Of a stretch of DNA of 7,733 bases, positions 1 to 5,999 are shown piece after piece. The first letter of the stretch is position 1. The number at the start of each line of letters is the position of its first letter. The notes under the pieces were generated by a model. That model was given only the letters and a program-made list of their open reading frames with translations, had not been told where the DNA came from and ran no database searches. A program made the position numbers and the translations under genes. The DNA lies in contig CAIVXP010000125.1 in NCBI GenBank assembly GCA_903909905.1, positions 1-7,733 of the forward strand, given 5' to 3'. The DNA comes from Akkermansiaceae bacterium (lineage in GTDB: Bacteria > Verrucomicrobiota > Verrucomicrobiia > Verrucomicrobiales > Akkermansiaceae).

Positions 1-42
1 TGCACCTGCGACAGCGTCGAAGCATACAGCTCGGCAAGTTGA
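1..42 (+). CDS. possible C-terminal tail of an upstream gene (partial)
   Basis: The first reading frame is open from the window edge to a TGA at 40-42 and encodes 13 residues (CTCDSVEAYSSAS). Its codons end mostly in C or A, which is compatible with coding. The stop lies 12 bp before the Nudix start, so the two genes could be co-transcribed. Thirteen residues are too few to name a family, and the other two plus-strand frames are also open here. This is a guess from spacing and frame only. Confidence 0.25.
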   Translation, partial: CTCDSVEAYSSAS

Positions 43-54
43 GCCCATCACCTC

Positions 55-552
55 ATGGCCGCATCACCCATCGATTGGTCCCAGTGGCAAGGCGGCATCC
101 ACGCCACGCTGATGTTTGTCGTCAACAACGGCCGCATCCTGCTGATCGAAAAAAAACGCGGCCTCGGCGCGGAAAAAATCAATGGCCCCGGTGGCAAGAT
201 CGATCCCGGTGAAACACCCCTTCAATGCGTCATCCGCGAAACCCAGGAGGAGCTGCTCATCACCCCGCTCAACCCGCGCAAGATCGGCGAGCTCTGGTTC
301 TCGATGTCCGACTCGCCACACATCCTCTGCCATGTCTTCCGCGCAGACGATCACATCGGCACCCCCACCGAAACCGACGAGGCCGTGCCGCTCTGGACAT
401 CGATTGAATCAATCCCCTACACCCGAATGTGGGAAGACGACCGCCACTGGCTCCCACTCCTACTCGAAGAAACCCACTTCCACGGACGCTTCATCTTCCA
501 AGGCGAATCCATGCAGTGGATGGACATGGATACCTCGGTGAACTGGGCTTGA
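55..552 (+). CDS. MTH1-like Nudix hydrolase, probable 8-oxo-dGTP diphosphatase
   Basis: The product has 165 residues. It probably hydrolyses oxidised purine nucleoside triphosphates such as 8-oxo-dGTP to the monophosphate plus PPi in the cytoplasm, keeping damaged bases out of DNA. The Nudix box spans residues 47-69: G47, E53, then R61-E62 and E65-E66, the Mg2+-binding glutamates. The usual glycine near the end of the box is Leu68. Outside the box the protein resembles human MTH1 (NUDT1): a KKRG-x-GA segment before the box, a GTP-x-E-x-DE segment at about 102-109, the MWEDD motif at 125-129 and an FHG-x-F-x-FQG segment at 142-150. In MTH1 the corresponding Trp and two Asp residues bind the oxidised base. 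The ATG at 55 is the first start after an in-frame TGA at 40-42; no Shine-Dalgarno precedes it. The Nudix assignment is firm, while substrate specificity is inferred from the MTH1 resemblance. Confidence 0.9.
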   Translation: MAASPIDWSQWQGGIHATLMFVVNNGRILLIEKKRGLGAEKINGPGGKIDPGETPLQCVIRETQEELLITPLNPRKIGELWFSMSDSPHILCHVFRADDHIGTPTETDEAVPLWTSIESIPYTRMWEDDRHWLPLLLEETHFHGRFIFQGESMQWMDMDTSVNWA

Positions 553-699
553 GTGTAAGAACCGATAAAGGCCTCTTCACCTGTGGCGGCGATTTTCATG
601 CGCAATGCCCCCTCTCACATTTCTTCTTATTATTTCAGCGACCGTTCCACATCGGGCTGCCTACCGGTACTCCAAACTTATAGCCGCACGCCAAGCCGC

Positions 700-733
700 A
701 AAAAAGCCGTCTCTCATTTCGAGAGACGGCTTT
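700..733 (-). terminator. intrinsic terminator of the HTH gene
   Basis: A perfect 13-bp inverted repeat (703-715 with 721-733) encloses a 5-nt loop. Read on the minus strand, the stem is followed by a run of six T (complement of 700-705). It lies 26 bp after the stop of the minus-strand HTH gene and so ends that transcript. On the plus strand the stem is followed only by a short broken T run, so it may also weakly stop transcripts from the convergent Nudix gene. The interval 553-699 holds no other feature that I can support. Confidence 0.87.
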
Positions 734-759
734 GGTTGGATTGAATGGAATGATCGAGA

Positions 760-1389
760 TCAGATCGACGCTTTGACGGCAGCCTTCAACGACTCGTAAC
801 CGGCGCGAAGCTTGTCGAGTTCGACCTCTGCTTTACGTACCCGATCGCTCATCTCAAGAAGTTTCGCGACCTTTGAGGTAAGACCGGAAGAAACCTTTGC
901 TGATGCCTTGTTTGCAACAACGGCTTTGCCGCCCTTCGCAAACTTGTTGCCCGACTTCTTGAGCCAAGCGGAAACAGTGAGAATGGAAATGTTGAACTTC
1001 CTTGCGGCCGCACTCTGACCACCACGACCATTAGTCGCGTTGTAGTCGCTCACGAAATCAACGACCTCTTGCTTTTCGGTGGCGCTGTAACGCTTACCTG
1101 CGCCTTTCGAACCCTTCTTGGGTCCTTTTATAGCCTTGGCGACAGCCTTCTTCTTCGCCTTAACAGGCTTGGCGACCTTTGCAGCTTTACCTTTTTTCTT
1201 GGAAATACCTGCAGCTTTGAGCCACGCGCCAATCGTGATCGGCGTGACCTTAAACTTGTTGACTGCGGCACTCTGGCCACCGCGACCATTGGCCTCGTTG
1301 TATTGTTGCACGAATTCAACAATCTCTTTTTTTTGCTCGGGCGTGTAACGCACTCCGACGGACTTGGCTTTCTTTGATTTACTACTCAT
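760..1389 (-). CDS. lysine-rich DNA-binding protein with two tandem helix-turn-helix units
   Basis: The product has 209 residues and is strongly basic. Residues 14-61 and 100-147 are two copies of one unit, identical at 26 of 48 positions by my count. Each starts with R-Y and contains an invariant NGRGGQSAA core followed by K-F and A-W-L-K, which fits a homeodomain-like or transposase-type helix-turn-helix. Between them (62-99) lies a Lys/Ala/Pro-rich linker like a histone H1 tail. The C-terminus (about 170-205) looks like a short coiled coil, possibly for dimerisation. It probably binds DNA as a local regulator or nucleoid-associated protein; its target is unknown. The ATG at 1389 is preferred over an in-frame ATG at 1407 and a TTG at 1431 because a partial Shine-Dalgarno (AGGGTG) lies 8 nt upstream and the SSKSKK start fits a basic tail. 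It is last in the minus-strand block and followed by a strong terminator. Confidence 0.8.
   Translation of the reverse strand: MSSKSKKAKSVGVRYTPEQKKEIVEFVQQYNEANGRGGQSAAVNKFKVTPITIGAWLKAAGISKKKGKAAKVAKPVKAKKKAVAKAIKGPKKGSKGAGKRYSATEKQEVVDFVSDYNATNGRGGQSAAARKFNISILTVSAWLKKSGNKFAKGGKAVVANKASAKVSSGLTSKVAKLLEMSDRVRKAEVELDKLRAGYESLKAAVKASI
949..1350 (-). repeat. intragenic duplication encoding two HTH units
   Basis: Two segments, 1207-1350 and 949-1092, encode the paired HTH units, with start-to-start offset of 258 bp (86 codons). Similarity is visible in the DNA as well, especially over the GRGGQSAA codons near 1270-1300 and 1010-1040. The intervening 114 bp encode the lysine-rich linker. The likely origin is duplication of a single-HTH ancestor followed by divergence. 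Confidence 0.8.
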
Positions 1390-1449
1390 TGCGCGCACAC
1401 CCTGCATCGACAGGAAATTACATGCAAGCAAAAGTTTTAATAATTATCT

Positions 1450-1455
1450 ATTATA
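1450..1455 (-). promoter_or_regulatory. candidate -10 element for the HTH gene
   Basis: The minus strand carries a perfect TATAAT in an AT-rich stretch (about 1432-1465), the most AT-rich part of the window. It lies about 60 nt upstream of the ATG at 1389. No convincing -35 hexamer is found 16-18 nt further upstream, where the sequence runs into the end of the preceding gene. It suggests that the HTH gene can be transcribed independently of the block. A perfect hexamer in AT-rich DNA can also occur by chance. Confidence 0.4.
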
Positions 1456-1469
1456 AATATCTAACCGAT

Positions 1470-1955
1470 TCACCACATATACCCCGGCCAACCCTCTTCA
1501 TTTCCCGGGTAAATCTCCACGCGATCACCGCGTTCCACCATGTCATATAGGGCAGTCATATCACTGTTGGTCATGCGTATGCAGCCATGGCTGGCCGGAC
1601 TTCCTATCAATGATTCATGATTGGTGCCATGAATGTAAATATATCGATCCATGGTATTGAGGTTCCATGGATCCATGCCATCGAGTCTCAAAATACGGGT
1701 CAATATGAGGTCATCCTCGGACTTTTCACCCTCATGCCACACACCACAAGCGACGCGCGCCTTGAAGATGGCACCCTGCACTTCACCTTCACCGATCTTT
1801 TCGGAAATCCTGAAGCGGCCCGTAGGCGTCCGCAAACTGCCTTCTTCACAGCCCATGCCCTTGGCGGCAGTCGAAACGGCAAAAGATGCCATCAGTCGAT
1901 CACCGTCAAAAACAAGCATCTGCTGACCACTTACGGATATGACAATGCGTTTCAT
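1470..1955 (-). CDS. small L,D-transpeptidase (YkuD/ErfK-fold) protein without signal peptide
   Basis: The product has 161 residues and is a single catalytic domain. The YkuD signature is clear: YIHGTN with His109, then SHGCIRM at 122-128 with catalytic Cys125 and Arg127. A T-P-T-G segment at 43-46 and the closing VEIYPG strand (146-151) are also typical. The family forms or remodels peptidoglycan 3-3 crosslinks, or anchors proteins to the wall, through a Cys acyl-enzyme. Family members act outside the cytoplasmic membrane, yet this protein starts MKRIVISVSG, already the first beta-strand, with no hydrophobic signal segment or LysM domain. The ATG at 1955 overlaps the stop of the upstream ketosynthase gene as ATGA (1952-1955), which implies translational coupling; no Shine-Dalgarno is seen. 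The domain call is firm. Location and substrate are open. Confidence 0.88.
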   Translation of the reverse strand: MKRIVISVSGQQMLVFDGDRLMASFAVSTAAKGMGCEEGSLRTPTGRFRISEKIGEGEVQGAIFKARVACGVWHEGEKSEDDLILTRILRLDGMDPWNLNTMDRYIYIHGTNHESLIGSPASHGCIRMTNSDMTALYDMVERGDRVEIYPGNEEGWPGYMW

Positions 1956-3097
1956 CGAGCGGAAGCTGGAGACATGACCAACAAGGCATTGTGGCCACCC
2001 ATGCCATTGGAAACCTTGGCCACGGGACCTGTGACTTCAAACGACTCATAAGGTGCTACAAATCCTTTCGGGGCACTCAGCCCATTCACATTTCCGGGCA
2101 GTTGACGGCTTTTCAAAAATCCGGCAAGGATCGCGCTTTCGAGTAAACCGCTGGCACCGATTGTGTGACCAGTAAAAGGCTTGAGCAAAATCAGCGGTGG
2201 TTTTGCATCGGGAAACACATGCTGCATCCATGCCGGATCAGCGACGGCTTGCACCACCGTGCCAGTCGCATGCGGGCAAATCGCGGCCAAACTATTAGCT
2301 AGATCACGGGTGAACAGTTCCGAGCTGCGACCACCATCCGCCGGAATACCCACCGGATTTCCCGCATCGGAATTGCACGCGTAATGAAGCAGTCGGGGAT
2401 GATTGCTCTCACCCAGCTCAATCGCCAACGCTGCCGCACCCTCGGCAGGCACAAATCCAGTAGTCGATGAATGATATGGGTCCAGCTTCGAATTTTTTGA
2501 AAGAAGCCCCGAAGAGGTATATTGGTCGAGCAGCATTGGCACCAATGGCAGATCCACCGCCACGGCCAATGCACGCGATGCGAGACCACACTCAAGCATC
2601 ATCATCGCTACGCCCACGGCATCAAGCCCTGCGGCACAACCACTTGCGACAACATGGTTCGGACCGGTGATGCCAAACTCGATACTGATCGCCGATGCCG
2701 GCTCGCTATGAATGGTGTTGCTGGCAGCCATCAATTGGAACGGTCTGCGCCCAGGCCATGGACCAAGCCAACCAGCGGCATTGCCGCGACTGGTGCCCAC
2801 CACCAACGCCGCATCACGCAGATCACTTTCGCCCCATCCGGCATCTGCGATCGCCTCTCGCGCCGCGTGAAGGGCCGCCATGGTCGCAGGCCCCCATTTG
2901 CGACTGGTCAAACATTCGCGATCCGCAATCCACGCGCCTGGCGTTTTTGCGTGCGGGCTGTCATTTCCCAACAACTCACCTAGCGGCCGAAATGGTACGA
3001 GGCCGATCGCAATCGAATCGAGATGCGAAGGCAGATCAACACCGAGTGCCGATAGAGCACCCAGTCCCTTGATGGAATATGACTGGCGGATGCCCAC
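1952..3097 (-). CDS. divergent beta-ketoacyl-ACP synthase (FabF/KAS II-like)
   Basis: With the GTG start at 3097 the product has 381 residues. The thiolase-like fold is recognisable from the GLG near residues 11-13, the nucleophile region SGCAAG with Cys154, the DPY-x(5)-GFVPAEG segment (206-220), K-P-F-T-G-H-T-x-GASG with Lys306 and His311, and the closing GMGGHN (365-370). Such enzymes condense acyl thioesters with malonyl-ACP in fatty-acid or polyketide synthesis. The first catalytic histidine (HGTGT motif) is missing: the aligned stretch reads VVQAVADP, with Val285 at the His position, and the spacing to the lysine is short. The FabF gating Phe appears as Met366. It may therefore be a modified condensing enzyme or a non-condensing partner. 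The frame is open to a TTG at 3136 directly after the upstream TGA. I prefer GTG 3097 because it gives a FabF-length N-terminus, and the 13 extra codons look non-coding (two Cys, unusual codons). It is the second gene of the block. Confidence 0.8.
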   Translation of the reverse strand: MGIRQSYSIKGLGALSALGVDLPSHLDSIAIGLVPFRPLGELLGNDSPHAKTPGAWIADRECLTSRKWGPATMAALHAAREAIADAGWGESDLRDAALVVGTSRGNAAGWLGPWPGRRPFQLMAASNTIHSEPASAISIEFGITGPNHVVASGCAAGLDAVGVAMMMLECGLASRALAVAVDLPLVPMLLDQYTSSGLLSKNSKLDPYHSSTTGFVPAEGAAALAIELGESNHPRLLHYACNSDAGNPVGIPADGGRSSELFTRDLANSLAAICPHATGTVVQAVADPAWMQHVFPDAKPPLILLKPFTGHTIGASGLLESAILAGFLKSRQLPGNVNGLSAPKGFVAPYESFEVTGPVAKVSNGMGGHNALLVMSPASAR

Positions 3098-3136
3098 GGG
3101 TAGCAAGATGCAAGCGCACCGCAAATCAAAATTCAA

Positions 3137-4531
3137 TCAGCGCGAAACGCCGCCACCAGCACCTCGTTGCCCGCCAAAACGACCGCCGAACCACCCACCA
3201 CCATTCAAAATGCGGTTTTTGTCCGCCTCTGGCAAAAGCTGACTCTGCTCGACATACTCCTTAGCGGCAGCGGCATCCTCACGCATCCAGCGCGTCGCCG
3301 CAATGCTCATCGAGCGGATTCGCTCACTCTCATCCTGAATGTTTTCCGCTACCAAAATCACCTTCGCAGGATCCTCTGCGGTGTTGGACATGACATATGA
3401 CTGCAAGGCGCTGTCACGCACATCCCCAACCTCGAGCGCAAAGGCATATGCAAGCGCGTTTGGCGCATCTTTTCCCACCCACAATGGGATCAACTCTCTT
3501 ACCCCCATTCGCATGGCTTCACGGCTCCCCTGGCCCTTTAAAAACTCTGCCGCTGTCTGGGGATTCTCTCGAGCCATGTCACCAACCAACTCCGAGACCG
3601 CACGATCCTTGGCCGCGCCCTGCGACATGAGCTCCACCTCCTCTGCAGCCGACAATGGGTCTTCAACCGACAAACCACCAATCGCAGATGCCAGAGCTTC
3701 GGCCTGTTGATCAGATGGGAGACTGCGTATCCATGCCTTTGCTTCAGTAAAGTTTTTGGCACCATAACTCGCCGCCACGCTCCGAAATGCATCAACTAAA
3801 TCATCTTCACTCATTCCCGCCAGCATTTGCGATGCTTTGGCAGGATCCAACTTCGCAACCTGCCCCACCACGGCACTGATGGCCTCCGACCGCCCGTCAT
3901 TCAATGAAGTCGCCCACGCCATCGCGGCCGAAGGATTCAGTCGAGCCCACTCGGCACCAATGATCGAAACTCCACCTCGTCCACCTGCGGATCTACCATT
4001 TCCCATCATCGCAAACTCACGCGGATTGGCCGCAAGATACTTCGCCGCACCCGCAGGATCGGTACTGGCCCAGCCCTGAAGAATCGTTGGTTTCACAAAC
4101 ATCGAGCCATAGCCCATCGTGCCCGAAAACGCCATCGCCGCCGTGGGGTCAAGTTCTGCCCATCGCCCAAACAACAAAAATGAGGCAAGTATGCGCTCGC
4201 TAATTGGAAGTTGATCAAGCTTGGCGGCCTCTAACTCAAATTGGGATGAGCTAAGATTGGCATACAAATCCAACATCGCCTGTACTCGCTGCGTACTTCC
4301 CGGCATACTGCTAATCTGTACAATGTTGAGTGGCCGCTTTGCTCGCTTGTTCTCGTGGGCCACGTCTGATTTGACACGCGCATCCAAACCCGCCTTGGCT
4401 GGAGCCGATTTCACCATTTTGGAAGAAAGCTTTTCACTATCGCGCTCCGACGAAGTGTTTCTGCCGCTGATGAACCCACCAAGGGCGCCAAGCACCAGCG
4501 CCATGAGTGCAAATATCCAAGGATTTTTCAT
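3137..4531 (-). CDS. membrane-anchored or exported alpha-helical repeat protein, function unknown
   Basis: The product has 464 residues and fits no named enzyme family that I recognise. Residues 4-22 form one hydrophobic segment ending in GGFISGRN, so the protein is probably anchored in, or exported across, the cytoplasmic membrane. A charged, probably disordered stretch (23-68) follows. From 121 to 427 there are about nine degenerate repeats, each with a W or hydrophobic residue, then D/N-P, then an A-A pair, as in GRWAELDPTAAMAF, QGWASTDPAGAAKYL and AEWARLNPSAAMAW. They should form a helical solenoid, which usually serves protein binding. The C-terminus (444-464) is rich in Gly with aromatic and Arg residues. 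It is the first gene of the minus-strand block; its TGA is followed closely by the ketosynthase gene in the same frame. The ATG at 4531 has no Shine-Dalgarno. I associate such proteins with Verrucomicrobiota; that link is from memory. Confidence 0.78.
   Translation of the reverse strand: MKNPWIFALMALVLGALGGFISGRNTSSERDSEKLSSKMVKSAPAKAGLDARVKSDVAHENKRAKRPLNIVQISSMPGSTQRVQAMLDLYANLSSSQFELEAAKLDQLPISERILASFLLFGRWAELDPTAAMAFSGTMGYGSMFVKPTILQGWASTDPAGAAKYLAANPREFAMMGNGRSAGGRGGVSIIGAEWARLNPSAAMAWATSLNDGRSEAISAVVGQVAKLDPAKASQMLAGMSEDDLVDAFRSVAASYGAKNFTEAKAWIRSLPSDQQAEALASAIGGLSVEDPLSAAEEVELMSQGAAKDRAVSELVGDMARENPQTAAEFLKGQGSREAMRMGVRELIPLWVGKDAPNALAYAFALEVGDVRDSALQSYVMSNTAEDPAKVILVAENIQDESERIRSMSIAATRWMREDAAAAKEYVEQSQLLPEADKNRILNGGGWFGGRFGGQRGAGGGVSR
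3251..4171 (-). repeat. about nine coding repeats of a W/x-D-P-x-x-A-A motif
   Basis: Repeat cores in the protein start near residues 121, 151, 192, 222, 284, 316, 348, 380 and 412, so most spacings are 30-41 residues, with one of 62 that may hide a degenerate copy around 250-265. The core is a hydrophobic helix end, W or small residue, three or four residues, D/N-P or D-A, then alanines. Identity between copies is low, so this is an old protein-level array and not a recent DNA duplication. Confidence 0.7.
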
Positions 4532-4634
4532 ATGAGTCAGGTAATTTGAGAAATCAAATCACAGGTCCATCATTTCGTCGCGATGTATTTTCGATACTTG
4601 CACATGAGCTTGATTTATTGATTACTCGGCCTGC
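4532..4634. promoter_or_regulatory. divergent intergenic region between the repeat-protein gene and the PFK gene
   Basis: The 103 bp between the two opposed ATGs must contain promoters for both directions. On the plus strand a TTGCAC (4598-4603) with a 17-nt gap to ATTACT (4621-4626) is a weak sigma70-like candidate for the PFK gene. It would put the transcript start almost on the ATG. No convincing -35/-10 pair stands out on the minus strand. No Shine-Dalgarno precedes either ATG. A short GTAT/ATAC inverted repeat (4585-4597) is too small to interpret. Confidence 0.45.
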
Positions 4635-5855
4635 ATGAGCCGTCTAGAAGGAAAAGTACTGGTCGCCCAAGGTGGTGGCCCCACACCCGTCATCAACCAA
4701 AGCGTCGTCGGCGTCGCCCTCGAAGCCCGCAAATTTTCCCAGGTCACCTCGATTTACGGGGCCGTCCACGGAGTGCGCGGAATCATCGAGGAAAACTTCG
4801 TCGACCTCACCCGCGAAACCACACACAACCTCGAGCAAGTCGCCGACACACCATCGTCGGGACTCCTTTCAACTCGCGACAAACCCGATGAAGAATACTG
4901 CGCCCGCATGTTCAAGGTCATGCAGGCCCACGACATCCGTTACTTCTTCTATGTCGGCGGCAATGATTCTTCCGACACCGTCCGAATCGTCAACGAGCAG
5001 GCACAGCAAGCAAACTACGAACTGCGAGCGATCCACATTCCCAAGACGATCGATAACGATCTGATGGAAAACGATCACTGCCCGGGCTTTGGCTCGGCAG
5101 CCCGCTTCGTCGCACAGGCCTTCACCGGCGTGAACCTCGACAACCGCGCGCTCAAGGGCGTCTACATCGGTGTCGTGATGGGCCGCCACGCCGGATTCCT
5201 CACTGCCTCATCCGCCCTCGGCCGCAAGTATTACGACGACGGACCACACCTCGTCTATGTGCCGGAACGCGCCTTCGATACCGAAAAATTCCTCGCCGAT
5301 GTCGATCGCGTTTACTCGAAGTTTGGAATGTGCACGATCGCGGTCTCGGAAGGAATCTCCGACAAGGATGGCAATGCGATGATCACCAAGCTCATGGGTG
5401 AAGAACGCGACGCCCACGGCAACCTTCAACTCTCCGGCACCGGTGCCCTCGGCGATTTGTTGTCGCAGACAATCAAGGATGGCCTCAAACTCAAGCGCGT
5501 TCGCTCCGACACTTACGGATATCTTCAGCGCTGCTTCATGGGATGCCGCTCCGATCGCGATGCCCACGAAGCCCGCGAAGTCGGTGAAAAAGCGGTGCAG
5601 TACGCCATGTGGGACAATGTCGACGGTTCGATCGCGATCCGCCGCCCGGTCCTCAACTACAGCGTCGATTACGAATTGGTGCCCATTGAAAAAGTCGCCG
5701 GCAAAACCCGACATATGCCCGACAACTTCATCAACGCCGAGGCCAATGGGGTCACTGAAGACTTCCTCAACTACTGCCGCCCGCTGCTTGGTTCGGACTT
5801 CCCGCAAGCTCACCGCCTGCGCGCTCCCATGGTGCCGAAAATACTCCACAAATGA
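4635..5855 (+). CDS. diphosphate-dependent 6-phosphofructokinase
   Basis: The product has 406 residues. It converts fructose 6-phosphate and fructose 1,6-bisphosphate in cytoplasmic glycolysis/gluconeogenesis. Family motifs in order are the N-terminal GGGPTPVINQS (13-23), GGNDSS (108-113), PKTIDND (136-142) with catalytic Asp140, PGFGSA (150-155), MGRHAG (182-187), SEG (238-240) and GYLQR (295-299). Two positions decide the phosphoryl donor. Asp111 stands where ATP-PFKs have Gly (GGDGS), and Lys137 precedes TIDND. Both are established marks of PPi-PFKs, so the reaction is probably reversible and uses pyrophosphate in place of ATP. The length is somewhat greater than the roughly 320 residues of E. 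coli PfkA, as usual for the PPi group. The ATG at 4635 has no Shine-Dalgarno, but the N-terminal beta-strand (KVLVAQGGG) begins at residue 7, supporting it. A strong terminator follows, so it is probably monocistronic. Confidence 0.93.
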   Translation: MSRLEGKVLVAQGGGPTPVINQSVVGVALEARKFSQVTSIYGAVHGVRGIIEENFVDLTRETTHNLEQVADTPSSGLLSTRDKPDEEYCARMFKVMQAHDIRYFFYVGGNDSSDTVRIVNEQAQQANYELRAIHIPKTIDNDLMENDHCPGFGSAARFVAQAFTGVNLDNRALKGVYIGVVMGRHAGFLTASSALGRKYYDDGPHLVYVPERAFDTEKFLADVDRVYSKFGMCTIAVSEGISDKDGNAMITKLMGEERDAHGNLQLSGTGALGDLLSQTIKDGLKLKRVRSDTYGYLQRCFMGCRSDRDAHEAREVGEKAVQYAMWDNVDGSIAIRRPVLNYSVDYELVPIEKVAGKTRHMPDNFINAEANGVTEDFLNYCRPLLGSDFPQAHRLRAPMVPKILHK

Positions 5856-5889
5856 TGCGGCAGCAGCCCTCATCAAATTGACCCAATTC

Positions 5890-5923
5890 AAGGCCGGTGG
5901 ACTTCCCTCCACCGGCCTTTTTT
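5890..5923 (+). terminator. intrinsic terminator of the PFK gene
   Basis: A perfect 12-bp inverted repeat (5890-5901 with 5908-5919), GC-rich in its centre, encloses a 6-nt loop and runs into six T (5918-5923). It begins 34 bp after the PFK stop and separates this transcript from purL. Confidence 0.9.
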
Positions 5924-5956
5924 GTTGCGGATCAACGTGATCAAAGCCCATTCGGC

Positions 5957-5984
5957 TTGCCCTCACCCCCTCATGCCCTAGCAT
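5957..5984 (+). promoter_or_regulatory. candidate sigma70-like promoter of purL
   Basis: TTGCCC (5957-5962), a 16-nt spacer and TAGCAT (5979-5984) resemble a sigma70 promoter, placed after the PFK terminator and just before purL. A start about 7 nt after the -10 would be near 5991, leaving a leader of only about 9 nt. No Shine-Dalgarno is visible before the ATG at 6000. The match is partial and unproven. I see no purine riboswitch or operator in this 76-bp gap after the terminator. Confidence 0.3.
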
Positions 5985-5999
5985 CACCGCCCTCCACCA

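Noticed and set aside
417..605. Short minus-strand frame starting MRMKIAATGEEAF opposite the end of the Nudix gene
   Set aside because: The first residues look protein-like, but most of it is antisense to the conserved MTH1-like C-terminus. It lies beyond the terminator of the minus-strand block and has no promoter that I can see.
949..1350. HTH gene as part of an insertion sequence
   Set aside because: The HTH unit resembles transposase-type HTHs, but there is no DDE domain, terminal inverted repeat or target-site duplication nearby, and the protein has a duplicated unit with a linker instead.
1069..1377. A 102-codon plus-strand frame opposite the HTH gene
   Set aside because: Its Leu/Phe-rich translation is the antisense of lysine-rich codons in the HTH gene, so the apparent hydrophobic protein is an artefact.
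1617..2051. A 144-codon plus-strand frame over the transpeptidase/ketosynthase junction
   Set aside because: It is antisense to the YkuD gene whose catalytic motif is intact, and its translation has no family-like features.
2522..3072. Two overlapping plus-strand frames opposite the ketosynthase gene
   Set aside because: They are rich in Arg, His and Pro in the style of antisense shadows, and the opposite strand encodes conserved KAS motifs.
3095..3139. Selenocysteine or readthrough fusion at the TGA between the repeat protein and the ketosynthase
   Set aside because: I saw no SECIS-like hairpin after the TGA, and the ketosynthase has a FabF-length N-terminus from GTG 3097. Kept only as a low-interest finding about the shared frame.
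5856..5999. Purine riboswitch or other RNA leader before purL
   Set aside because: Only an intrinsic terminator and a short promoter-like stretch fit here. The 76 bp left after the terminator show no aptamer-like paired structure.
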